Positions 23,271 to 33,723 of a stretch of 64,000 bases of DNA are shown one piece after another (position 1 is the stretch's first letter; each line of letters begins with the position of its first letter). Under the pieces are notes generated by a model. It did not search any database and was not told the DNA's origin. It was given only the letters and a program-made list of their open reading frames with translations. The position numbers and the translations under genes are program-made. Source of the DNA: Stromatinia cepivora (Eukaryota > Ascomycota > Leotiomycetes > Helotiales > Sclerotiniaceae); the NCBI GenBank assembly GCA_014898415.1, contig RCTD01000033.1:434001-498000 (forward strand), given 5' to 3'.

Positions 23271-25018
23271 ATGGCAGGAACTGATGGTCACGAATTAGTC
23301 CGCATAGAGACAAATATTCTGCCTAAAGGGAAACTAATAGTGGTTTTCTGTGGTTTAGCATTTGCTCTTCTCATAACTTTTATCGATCAAAACTCCATTG
23401 GTATAGCATTACCAACGATCGGAGCAGATCTCAATGCGGCCACCACAATTTCTTGGGCAGGTACTTCAAGTTTGATTGCCAATACAGTATTCCAAGTTCT
23501 TTATGGAAGAATATCAGATATCTTGGGAAGAAAAGTGGTATTCCTCACTGCTGTGGGATTGTTGGCGCTAGGAGATTTGCTTTGTGGGTTCGCTCAGACG
23601 GGTCCCCAGCTTTATGTTTTTAGGGGTATTTCCGGAGTGGGGTCGGGTGGGATTATGGCCTTGGCTATGATGATTGTATCAGATGTGGTTACTTTGGAGA
23701 ATCGTGGAAAGTGAGTATATCCTGGCTATCAGAATTTCAAGGATTGTAGCTAATGACTTTTAGATATCAAGGGATCTTGGGATCATGCGTCGGTTTGGGC
23801 AATACTATAGGGCCATTCTTGGCGGCTGCCTTCGTCCAGAATTCGACATGGCGAGGTCTTTTCTGGTGTATATGCCCGCTTGCCGTTCTATCTGGTATCA
23901 TGGTAGCATGGACACTTCCTCCAAGTAAAGTGCATGGCTCTACAGCGACCAAAATTCGAGTCATCGATTATCCAGGAATTGTCCTCGTGACCGCAACCAT
24001 TATGCTCATTCTAATACCCGTGTCGGGTGGTGGTACTTACTTCGAATGGTCTAGCCCCATGGTAATCTCCATGCTTACAGTGGGTAGCATATGCTTAGTT
24101 GCTTTTCTCATTGTGGAATGGAAATTCGCCGTTATGCCAATGATCCCTTTGAACCTTTTCAAAAACCCCGCTGTCTTCGCCATCCTCACACAAAACTTTC
24201 TCTTCGGCGTAGTATATTACTCTCACCTCTACTACCTCCCAATTTACTATCAAAATGCTCGCCAGTACTCACCTCTCATGTCCGCCGCGCTCACCATCCC
24301 ATTTGCCGCCACCCAATCCAGCTTCAGTATCGTATCCGGACAATACATCTCTAGGACAAAACGCTATGGCGAAATTATCTGGATAGGCTTTATTCTTTGG
24401 ACCCTAGGATCAGGTCTCGTTCTCCTATTTTCTCGAGCAATACCAAAATGGAAAATCGTCTTAATCCTCTTAACCGAAGGTGCAGGAGTAGGTTTCGTCT
24501 TCCAACCTACCCTCACAGCAGCACAAGCCCATTGCACCAAACGTGATCGCGCAGTCGTTATCTCCACGCGGAATTTTCTACGTGCACTAGGTGGTGCAAT
24601 CGGTCTTGCAATTTCCTCAGCCATTTTTTCAAATTCTATCAAGTCACGTCTGAACACATTAGCAACTCCCTTACCAGCAGGGTTCAAAGACACAATTCTA
24701 GCATCGATACTAAGTGTTCCGAACGTATCAACCTTAACAGCGGAGCAGAAAAATGAAGTCTTAGATGCGTATATGGGGGCGAGTAGAAGCGTATTTCTAC
24801 TTTGGGTACCGATTATTGGGGTTTGTTTGTGTCTTTGCACTTTGATTAAGGATAAGGGATTGCAGAGACCGGATGAAAAATCAGTGGTCAGAGAGGGGGA
24901 ACGGGAGGTGGAAAGTAGTGCGAGTGTGACGGAAAGTGAGGTTGTGGTCGAGGAGAGGGGTGTGGAAAGAGATTTAGAGAGTGGGCGAGGGGAGAATGTC
25001 GTGGAAGCAAAATCTTAG
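23271..25018 (+). CDS. MFS transporter, DHA2 (14-TM drug:H+ antiporter) type
   Basis: Two exons (23271-23710 and 23764-25018, 53-nt intron) encode 564 residues. Motif A appears as GRISDILGRKVVFL after the second membrane segment and motif C as GSCVGLGNTIGPFLAA in the fifth; about 14 hydrophobic segments are seen, typical of DHA2. The cytosolic C-terminus is long, charged and E/R/V-rich. DHA2 proteins export drugs, toxins or fungal metabolites, or move siderophores and amino acids; the substrate cannot be told from sequence. No biosynthetic cluster genes adjoin it. The first ATG of the frame (MAGTDGHELV) is chosen; the in-frame codon upstream is not ATG. Confidence 0.92.
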
Positions 25019-26255
25019 GGGACTAGTGTTCTATAAGGCTCAAATTCTTATATATGGACTAGATAAAGAAGTTGCATACCCGAAGGTGTTGTATGCTGAC
25101 GAGGCAGCGATTGACTTTTCGATGAGATACCAAATATATAGGTAGATACGATGTTAGGCTAATGAAATCACGAGATGATAATAAAATACCACGATTTATA
25201 ATTACCTGGTATTGTTTACCATTCTTAACAACGAGTACAGCGTTATTTTGATGGCGAAGATGTAGTAAGATGGAATCAGAGGCTAAATACGCATTTGCGC
25301 TTGAGCCGTGTTGCATTTGACGATATAATGGGTTCTGGATTGCAAGATCCAAAAGGCTCTTACTCGCAGGATTTTAAATTTTTAACTCGATCTCGATTTT
25401 TAGGGTTCGGATTTTGGGTGGTGGGACTTTGAGGATATTGAATAGAAGCGATGTAAGTACGCCTAGATGTGGTCAAGGGAGGGAGAGTAGAAAAGTGAGA
25501 TCTTTCAAACCACACCTGAATATACATTTGATAAAGGGGACTAAGTATATACCTCTAGATCGTCAGTAGGAGGACGAAAGAAAAGGTTGAATGGGTTTTG
25601 AGATTGATGAAGGTTTGGAGTGATTTGAAGTGTAAATAGTTTCTTTAGTGGCGTCTGAATTTGATTGGGAGAATAGAATGTTATTTCCAGGTCGATATAT
25701 GAGACCCCGAGATTTGGGAGCCCTGCGGCCTTGTTGGTAGTGTGAGGGGGGGATTTGTGAGTAAGATATGAGCAGACATTTGTGTTTCTCGTATAACCTG
25801 CGCTTTGCTGCTAGACAAGTTACAATATTTTTTCTAGAGACGTCCAAACCTAGCATTTCATTCCTAGTTGAATCATTCTAGACATATTGCTACTATAACT
25901 GATGTTATATTGGTACTTCAGTGGGAGACCAAAATTGATGTGGATTCCGAGTTAGCAAACGCAATGCAAGCAAAACACTTGGCGGACAGTAGGAAAGGCA
26001 AACTATTGCAAGTGGGAGTCAAACCTTAGAAAACAGGAAGGGTAGATTGCTGCAAGTTGAAGTTGGATATCGAGGACGCGGAATGGCAAACGCAATTGGT
26101 CATTTTCATGTGGAAAAAAGTTATTGTTAAGGCAGGGGTCGGGCATGCAGAAGCGAATGCGGGAAAATATGTTATAGGTTGTTTTTTTTTGAAAACGCGA
26201 CACTTGAGAAATGTATATGTAAAGCATCGATGGTCATTTGCTAACTGCGATTATT
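25019..26255. other. Intergenic region
   Basis: 3' side of the transporter and of the F-box-like locus. A minus-strand frame at about 25200-25350 (with NPLYRQMQHGSS and HLRHQNNAVLVVKNGKQYQ) has protein-like composition and a plausible donor after it, but no start codon or partner exon could be found. Otherwise nothing recognised. Confidence 0.35.
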
Positions 26256-28049
26256 CTACTGCTCATCCTCCGCCCAACCTCTTGCTCTGTCTTTGAACCA
26301 CTGAATTGTCTCTTTAGCGATCGGAAATTCCAGATTTTCGTACCTATAGGGCGCTTTATGGTTTTTCCACCCATTCCCCGAATTCCAAGAGATAAGAACC
26401 AAAGACTTGACATATTTAAGCTCTCTGATCTGGTTCTTCAAGAACGGAGTTATGGCCAGTTCGTATTTTTTTCTCTTTCAGTGGGGAGCACATGTTACCC
26501 TCTGCGTCCGGGGTTGCATCTGCATCCATGTCCAATATTACTTTGTTCACCCCTGGGCAAAATTCGTCGATAAAGTGGATATAAATGGACATATTGGGGA
26601 GGGGATCGGCAGAGCATGAAAGACATCTTCCTTCGTGATGCCTTTGCAAAGCGCAGTCATGTAGCCTAACTGTGCCCCAGAAGTGTAGAGTCCTCATTAG
26701 AGCTGCATTTTGTGGGCGAATGACGTAGAGAAAGCGAATGAAAGGATCGTAATATGCCCAGCCCGCCAATTCCTTGAGTGGAACGCCGTCTCGAACCTGA
26801 TCCATGACATAAGGAATAGCTTGTGGCCAATCATATAACTGTCCAAGTTCTGGCTTCTCACAATCAGGCTTGTGCACCTCTCCTTCAATCCAACATCCAT
26901 CACCTGGTCATTTTGGCGACGGCTCATGGTGAATTTTAATGTGTTCCTTCCGTAAAGGATTTTAGAACCAAATTTGAAATATTCTTTGCATGCCTGGAGA
27001 CAAGTAGCATCGATCGCTCGACGCAAAATCCTATTGATTTGCACGACTTTCCGTCCTCCAAGGAAAATCTTCTTTTCTTTAATCATCGTTGATCCTCTCC
27101 AGCTTTCGTACTCTTGATCATCAGTATACATTGGGTGATGAACGTCAACAATGTCCATAAGCTCAGCTACGTACGTGGATTCCTGGTAGTATGAGGATGA
27201 GCCTTGATTTTTTGATTTCACCGTGTTTGTGGTGATGACTTTTGGCTTCACAGACGTGCCTGATATCAGTAGCATGTACTCAAAGATAAGATCGAGGATT
27301 TCTATGAGTAAATGATTAGTTTAGTATCCTAGTGTTCGTAACCACATAAGGTATGCTACGATGATAACACAATTCATCGGGACTCAATCATACCTTGTGG
27401 GAATTTGGAAATATGGTAGTTATCGGATTTCGCTAGGTTCCAGGAGGTTTCGTTAGAGGGAACACCTATCATTCGACGAATCTCTCTCATTTCAGGAGAT
27501 ATTTGATCCACAAGGTTCATCCGAAGGCGAAGGCCTGGGCATGCCAGAGGTTGGGCCACGATGTATTGATACCTAGCAACAACAATAGTTTTGTATTTTG
27601 TGGCTGCCCCCCCTTTTTTTATCGCGTGAAACTTTGATATCTGTACTCGAAATTAAAGCTGCGTGAACTCTTTAATCAATATTTCGATTGGTTTGATTAC
27701 CAGCGCCAATGATATGGATCTTTCCATTTTTAATAAATTCGATACCCTCTACCCAAATGCCAAGGACGTGTCTTTGTAGGGCAAACTCAACAGTAACACC
27801 AGGGTTCACCTCTACCGCCTGTTTTTTGACGGCCTGTATTGAATGTCCATGACATAGTCGGCCATGGAATACTAAAGATGAGTTTGGGTAGTGAGGACGT
27901 CTACCGTTTGGGAACGAAAACGCCAAAGTACCATCTTCTGCACGTTTATCCATGAATGTAAAATCATCGCTCTCTGATATTCCCGTGGTAGGTAAAGGTG
28001 TTTCTGAATAAGTATTATGTGTTTGTGGTTCTTCAGTAGACACCGCCAT
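26256..28049 (-). pseudogene. F-box-like fungal protein, decayed copy 1
   Basis: This minus-strand locus is a paralogue of the intact gene at 58420-59981. Shared segments in the same order: VLGIWVEGIEF-KNG (copy 2 VMGEWLEGVIFKKDG), KFPQEILDLIFEY (KFPLDIIDKILGY, an F-box-like helix), ILYGRNTLKFTM (LLYGRNHYTFRM), and LAGWAYYDPFIRFLY (LAGWVFHDPFLRFLY) followed by NAALMRTL (NAALIRTL). Exon 1 is 28049-27701; a second exon ends at 27394 and the last begins at 27301. Within the last exon the frame breaks twice: near 26877-26884, before the VHKPDCEKP segment, and at a run of seven T (26466-26472 plus strand) where one base must be dropped to continue into KNQIRELKYVKSLVLISW. No intron explains either break. 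It may be a pseudogene or contain sequencing errors at the homopolymer. Confidence 0.55.
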
Positions 28050-29828
28050 AATGATTAGACAATGAATATTATACACCCATAAATTTGAATAAGATAATTG
28101 CGGGATAAAGATTATCTGATATTATCAAAGACTATCAGAAAATCAAAAACGAAAATCATATCCCAAGCTAGTAAAACTAAAGCTACTCATTGAAGCAGGG
28201 TAATCTCAATGACCATTGATTTATCAATGAATTTAACAATTAAAACCAAATATTCAATTCAAACCTTACTGGAATCAAAATCACACCACTAACTTAATTC
28301 ATCCACAATAATAAACCTGCGATTCTTGAAACTCCACTAGAGAATCGCACCAATTTATACCAAATGAATATTCTGCAACCCAAAAAGGATGTTAAATCAC
28401 AAGAACACAAATCTGATATCTATTTTGAACATAAACATCAACAACAAAACTTAATAGACTTTATAGAAATACCCTATCCATTTTTTCAGCTTGAACATTA
28501 ATTTTGGCAGCGTACCCATGCTATACTAATGCTAAGTCAAGATGATAGAGACATCGAATAATATATGAAAACTGGAAACCCTTCAGAGCTTTATCATCTT
28601 GTTTGGAAAAGATGGAAATTCCATACATCGGCACTCCAACTAGTGTCTGGGATAGCAACATCTTCAACTTTTCTTTGGGGAAAGGATTTGACAACAGAGT
28701 CGATCCACACAAATACACGGTAGTAGAATTTGATATGAGATACAGAAGATCACAAGGTGGACTAGACCATGTGGAGCAAGAGCAACAACAGGAACGAGAA
28801 CATAAAGCTCCATCTACGTAGAACTAGTGCAGTTGACTCTGAGGCATGGGATTTGCTAAAAAAATATCATCTTCGGGCAACTAATTTTACTACATATAGA
28901 ATCCATTATGCGTGTTTTGGGGGTGATATAGCTCGAGGAAGACGAGAAATAGTGGAGCTGACCGAAGAACGTATAATTCCGGAGTAACCGGATGAGAAGC
29001 AATCGAAGCCAGCAAATGTCATTTACGTGTGAGCCTTGCGTTGAAAGCTTGACTTGCAAGTGTTGGAGTTAATCCTGCTGTCTGTCGGGAGGTAAGGAAG
29101 ATGCTACCTTTCCTATAGCTAATACCATCACCGAAGACTTCGAATTCCAGCTGCGCTTCACGGAGGGCCGAAGTCCCTGATTTACAGCTCATGTTTGTCT
29201 ATATATCAGCTACAAATTTTCATCATAATACCCATTGCAATCAAGGGTTCAAGATCATTTTTCGCTGAGAAGATACAGACAAGCTGCATCATTTATCGTG
29301 CCTGAAGTCGAGCTTGAGGGGGGTAGGTAAAATTATTTGCTTACATAATAGACCTCATAGATTTTTAGCCCTTTCAGCCACGGTTTCACTAGAATTTGGA
29401 CACAACATCGTCCTCGAAACATGCGCGAGCTCTATATATTATAACAGATATCACTATTTACTGAAAAGCCTTGCTTCCACAGACCCCCATGCTGGCCTTT
29501 TTAATAATGCGCTCACATGTAGACAAAAAACCTATGAAAATGAAACACCGGCTATACACAAAATCATAGGGTCACGAAAAGGGCAAAATAAATTGTGAAA
29601 AAAGAGATGGAAATCATATTAAGGGTTCTACATACAGAAACTTACCAAAAAAAAAAATGGAATTCAAAGATTGCAAGATTACCGCGCTGAGATGATGACT
29701 TGGAAAGTCCAAGGGCAAAAGTGATATTTCAATGTCCGTATCCTTCTTTCTGCCAAGGGAATTTATTAGCTTGTGTGTTTGGGGCGAACTCACCACAATT
29801 CATGCTGACATTGTCTACGTTGTCGTCA
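28050..29828. other. Intergenic region
   Basis: A+T-rich upstream region of the F-box-like copy 1 and downstream region of the RING-H2 gene. Short plus-strand frames at 28600-28990 have no recognised domain. No repeat or RNA gene seen. Confidence 0.4.
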
Positions 29829-31106
29829 TCATAGCTCACTACCTCGTCGCTCTCTGGCTGGTCGGTAGAGGGGCCATTGTTGATTGGGTAACAGTAGCTC
29901 GCTGCCTGAATCATCGCTGCCTGAATTATCGCTGTCTGAATCATTGTTGTCTAAATCATCGATATCTAAATCATCGATATCTAAATCATCGATATCTAAA
30001 TCATCGATATCTAAATCATCAATATCTAAATCATCGATATCTAAATCATCAATATCTAAATCATCAATATCTAAATCATCGATATCTAAATCATCGATAT
30101 CTAAATCATCGATATCTAAACCATCGATATCTAAACCATCGATATCTAAATCATCGATATCTGAATCATCGATATCTAAATCTTTAGGATACCATTCCGC
30201 TAGCAGAGGCCGGTAGATCGTACAAGTCCTTCGACACATCGGGCACGATACTTTGTCAGTTATGCTTGTATCAAACCACTCAGCTATGCATTTATGGTGG
30301 AAGAGGTGACTGCCACAAAACACACGTGTTACGTTACCACGCTGCTCTGGAGAATCCAAAGCCTCTCTACAAATTCCACAGATTTCCCCACTTGGGATTT
30401 CCTCGGGTTTGACAAGATGGAGGAGGTCATGAGTGAGAGATGTCAGATTCATGGGATCAAAAAGGCATGTCACCTCTAATGCACCCATCGATCTTACCTG
30501 TCCAAGGTAGAGGTTTCGACCAAGGTCATAGAAATCTTGCATCATATTTGCTCTTGTGATGTTCCATGACAATTGCTTCCGTGTCTCCGTGTATGTAATC
30601 TGGCCGAGTATCACATCATAGTTTGCTAATGCCTTTAACGCATCCTGGTACGTTACCTGCAGGTGGTGTTGCCTCTGAAACAAGATGGCTTGGTCAGAAA
30701 CATAATTATCCCAATACGCTCTTCGTAATTGAAGCTCAGCGGGAGGAATGACCTTGTATTCTCCAACTCCAACTCCAGGATCAGATATCCAAGTATTCAA
30801 GGGCAAGAGTTGTGATAGGAGAGAAGAGTCATTACCTGTATTTGTGAGAGGCCTATACTCAACAGCTTGACAATACATGCACTTACTGTGTGCAATACGA
30901 ACACCAGCCCAGCGACATGCTCTCAATAGATGTCCAGGGAGGTAGAGCTTTGATCCATTTTGTATTTCTGGGGAATAACGATATGGATTGAATGTCTGTG
31001 GTAATGTACAGTGACTGCGATGTTCTACGACGGTTGTTACATGTCCGCAGACATAAGAAAACGTCTCCCTCATAATGCAACAATTGGCTTCCATCCTTCT
31101 GTTCAT
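29829..31106 (-). CDS. RING-H2 protein with DLDID repeat tail
   Basis: An intronless 425-residue frame. The N-terminal third has a second cysteine/histidine set (CCIMRETFSYVCGH ... CTLP ... CRWAG ... CMYC) resembling a fungal zinc-binding leader found before such RINGs. The RING-H2 is near residues 240-290: CGICREAL, VFCGSHLFHHKCIAEWF, then CPMCRRTC. RING-H2 proteins are normally E3 ubiquitin ligases. The C-terminal 110 residues are about fifteen LDIDD units made by a 15-bp minisatellite, then an S/D-rich stretch. The acidic tail could bind basic partners or act as a disordered tether; that is inference. The final 22 residues are less acidic, and the frame shifted by one continues as an acidic tail (SDEVVSYDDDNVDNVS), so the true C-terminus may differ. 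The start may be the first Met or the Met at residue 5. Confidence 0.75.
   Translation of the reverse strand: MNRRMEANCCIMRETFSYVCGHVTTVVEHRSHCTLPQTFNPYRYSPEIQNGSKLYLPGHLLRACRWAGVRIAHSKCMYCQAVEYRPLTNTGNDSSLLSQLLPLNTWISDPGVGVGEYKVIPPAELQLRRAYWDNYVSDQAILFQRQHHLQVTYQDALKALANYDVILGQITYTETRKQLSWNITRANMMQDFYDLGRNLYLGQVRSMGALEVTCLFDPMNLTSLTHDLLHLVKPEEIPSGEICGICREALDSPEQRGNVTRVFCGSHLFHHKCIAEWFDTSITDKVSCPMCRRTCTIYRPLLAEWYPKDLDIDDSDIDDLDIDGLDIDGLDIDDLDIDDLDIDDLDIDDLDIDDLDIDDLDIDDLDIDDLDIDDLDIDDLDIDDLDNNDSDSDNSGSDDSGSELLLPNQQWPLYRPARERRGSEL
29949..30182. repeat. 15-bp coding minisatellite (about 15 units)
   Basis: Tandem copies of TCTAAATCATCGATA on the plus strand, with few variants (CAATA, CCATC, CTGAA). 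On the minus strand each unit codes for Asp-Leu-Asp-Ile-Asp in the RING-H2 protein. The unit length is a multiple of three, so copy-number change keeps the frame. Confidence 0.95.
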
Positions 31107-31867
31107 CGTTCTTGAGTTTTATTTCCTTATTAGATGCGGTGGCTGTCTTCGTTGAAGAATTTATTGGTGTTTGATGTGGCGAGTTAGTTGATTAAAGGTG
31201 GATTTGGTTGAAGGCCTCCTCATCGTGGATGAGAGGCATGTATGTACTGAAGTCAAGATATATGTCCTGCGTCTGTTGTCAATGGAAATAGGATTCACGA
31301 CTGGGGTGAACAAAGAGAGTGTAATATTGGAACAAAGAATAATGGTTCTGCCCTTTGTTCTAGATAACAACCGCATTATTCTTCCGCGTCATAGAGAAGT
31401 TTCCGATTCTTCCTGTCAATACCACTCAGTAGTGATTATCTACCTGCATCTGGACTTGCTGTATGAATATTTTCCTAACTATGTTCTAGTAGCAACATCC
31501 TGATAGTGGGCCTGCTGATATCCAAATCTGAGATAAATATGGTAATTAATATCTCATAGTATCAAAGAACGTTACTTTCTAGTCTTTAAAGTTGTTTGGA
31601 TTTTCAAATCTAAATTCCGGCACCGGTTTTTTCCCCTTACGTTTTCATCTGGAATATTGTGATATAGCTGGCCAAAATTTCATGATTGCATGAAGTTTCA
31701 TTGTGATGATCCATACAAGCATCGGACTGAATAAACATCAACGCAGTATTTAGTATCTATAAAATCCAATGTAAATATGCCCTTACACCTCAATCAGCCG
31801 ATCCATTCTTTGGCAATCCAGACCCAGCTGCAGACATAATCTCGGGATGTCCAATGATCATCCTCCA
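31107..31867. other. Intergenic region
   Basis: Upstream of the RING-H2 gene and downstream of the secreted-protein locus on the same strand. No supported gene, repeat or RNA. Confidence 0.4.
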
Positions 31868-32398
31868 CTAATATCCAGTGTGGCCGCTTCCAGCGGCATG
31901 AGTGTGTGCAAGTCTCCACGCTTGATAACATGAATCGTGGCGGGGCGGGAGATTTTCAGCCTCTTCACACCTTTCCCCAGAGCTAGATGCTGATCTCGCT
32001 GCAAGAGCAGGACTCGAGGTCGGACACTGAAACTTATCGCGATGCGTCACCACAGTCGGGTCTCCATTAGGCACATTTACGGTATAATTTGGATTTCCGT
32101 TATAATAGATTGGCTGCAGCTCCCCATTCCCCTGGACTTGGAAGGTCATCGTTCCACCCTTGAGGCAAGGCGGTGTCCATGGAATACTAGTGTTCCGTTA
32201 CTCCAAGAGACCGGTGCACATTGGGTTACACCGCTGATCGAAGAGGTTGACGGTGGCTTTAGAATTCGAGGTGTTGGTAGGGACGTAGACTTCGACAATG
32301 CAAGTGTTTGCATCTGTATTTGAACATCGAGGACCGCCCGGAACGGCGGGCAGAGACAAAGACGATCCAAAGACAAGGGAAATGAAGCCGAGGAAAAT
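31868..32398 (-). CDS. Small secreted cysteine-containing protein, start codon unresolved
   Basis: Two minus-strand exons, 32398-32232 and 32186-31868, separated by a 45-nt GT-AG intron, make one continuous frame of 161 codons. It opens with a signal-peptide-like stretch (FLGFISLVFGSSLSLPAVPGG), then RCSNTDANTC, glycosylation-type NTS and NYT sites, PPCLKGG, FQCPTSS, GERCEE and DSCYQ. No ATG lies between the upstream in-frame TAA and the signal sequence; ATT sits where the initiator is expected (32398-32396). The gene may have a lost start codon, use ATT, or have an unseen upstream exon. It resembles a candidate secreted effector or cell-wall protein, and is followed by a second secreted-protein gene 0.8 kb away on the same strand. 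No family recognised. Confidence 0.4.
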
Positions 32399-33192
32399 TT
32401 GGAATTACGTAATGAATTTTATGCTGGTCTGTCTGCATAAACCGTCAGCTATGATAAGATAAAGAGTCTTCAAACTTGCCTGACGTGATTGATATTTCGT
32501 AAAGTTGTTTGGTTGGGTGAAACGCAATGGTTTATTCGAAGCTGAGAGCTTGTATTCGTAAATTAAGTGTTGTATCGGTGATGGAATTTGGGGAATGAAG
32601 TAGTTCCTATCTCATTTGCGTCTGTAGTTGCAGTTGGTTGTGGTAGAGTGCGAGATGCAGGGGAATTTGGATTGTGTTTGGTTGTGTCTGTGGTTGAAGT
32701 ACATCCCATTAGAAGAAATGGAAACCTTGACGTAGCTCAGAAACTATCACATTGATGACTGGTCCACTTATTGAAGCTATAGAGTCAAATAATGCATGTC
32801 GTCAGGGAAATGAGGACTCATGTATGACTCAGTGACGATAAATCACTATGTTAGATGGTGGAGTCATTTTTGACTTGCGATATATAAAGGTACATAGCAT
32901 AGGGGATTAGGGAAACAAGAGGTAATGTATCCAATGTCAGTCAGAACGTATATGTTGTTTCGCGGGGTACTATTGCGGGATCGACGTGGCTAATGAATAC
33001 TTGGATGTACCGCTAAATTAAATGTGTACTTTTCTACGAGTAATATTCAAATCACGGTGAGTGTAATTAAACATCAACGATTAGATTTAAATACATGTAC
33101 AATGTATGCCCAACTCCCTAAAACATACCTAGTTTAGATCCTTCATGAATGGTCTTACGGCTCGCTACCAATGTGCTCGAGTAAGCTTAGTA
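32399..33192. other. Intergenic region between two secreted-protein loci
   Basis: Upstream of the first and downstream of the second secreted-protein locus. No other feature supported. Confidence 0.4.
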
Positions 33193-33723
33193 TCAACACG
33201 GTATCTCAATCTGATAAACATGGTTGTCGGGAGTGTTGATCCCTATGGAGCCCAAGAAAGTGTCCCCAATATCTTCCGCCAAATACACTGGATATTTCTT
33301 GCCCTGCCACTTAAGCAGTGGGAAGCTACAAGGACCAGTGTACCAACCACTAATACCAATGATCGACTGTGGCGCGCCCAAACGGGTGAAGTTTGGCACA
33401 ACCCAAACACGGCCTTTGACCTCCACAGGACCAGCATCGCTACCGAACAGACCTTTTGTCCTGTTGAACACAAAATGGTCTGAGCCATACGAAACACAAT
33501 TCCAGTCTGTGATTGCGGTGGTTGCTGACTCGGGATCCCTGAAGGTTTGAACGGTGTAGAAGCACGTATTATCTTTCAGTTGATCGCAACTCATACCAGG
33601 CTTAAGAATTTTGGAAGAGTCTTCGTAGCACTGGGGTCTCCCGAAGGTCAAAGGAGAGGTGACGGGAACAGCGATAACCTCTTGAAACAGGACGAGGAAA
33701 ACAATGAGAAGGTGCATATGCAT
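33193..33723 (-). CDS. Small secreted cysteine-rich protein
   Basis: A 176-residue intronless frame starting with a signal peptide (MHMHLLIVFLVLFQEVIAVP, cleavage likely near residues 18-20). The mature part has six cysteines (QCYED, MSCDQ, NTCFY, WNCVS, GPCSF and the final residue in EIPC), consistent with three disulfides, and N-glycosylation-type sites NRT and NFT. No transmembrane segment or GPI signal is seen, so it should be released to the medium or cell wall. Size and cysteine content fit a candidate apoplastic effector of a plant-associated fungus, which is inference; I do not recognise a family. Confidence 0.65.
   Translation of the reverse strand: MHMHLLIVFLVLFQEVIAVPVTSPLTFGRPQCYEDSSKILKPGMSCDQLKDNTCFYTVQTFRDPESATTAITDWNCVSYGSDHFVFNRTKGLFGSDAGPVEVKGRVWVVPNFTRLGAPQSIIGISGWYTGPCSFPLLKWQGKKYPVYLAEDIGDTFLGSIGINTPDNHVYQIEIPC

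Noticed and set aside
25059..25352. Minus-strand frame with NPLYRQMQHGSS segment
   Set aside because: Composition is protein-like, but no start, no stop-consistent exon chain and no domain were found.
29732..30216. Plus-strand open frames rich in YLNHR or SISKS repeats
   Set aside because: They are antisense readings of the 15-bp minisatellite inside the RING-H2 gene.
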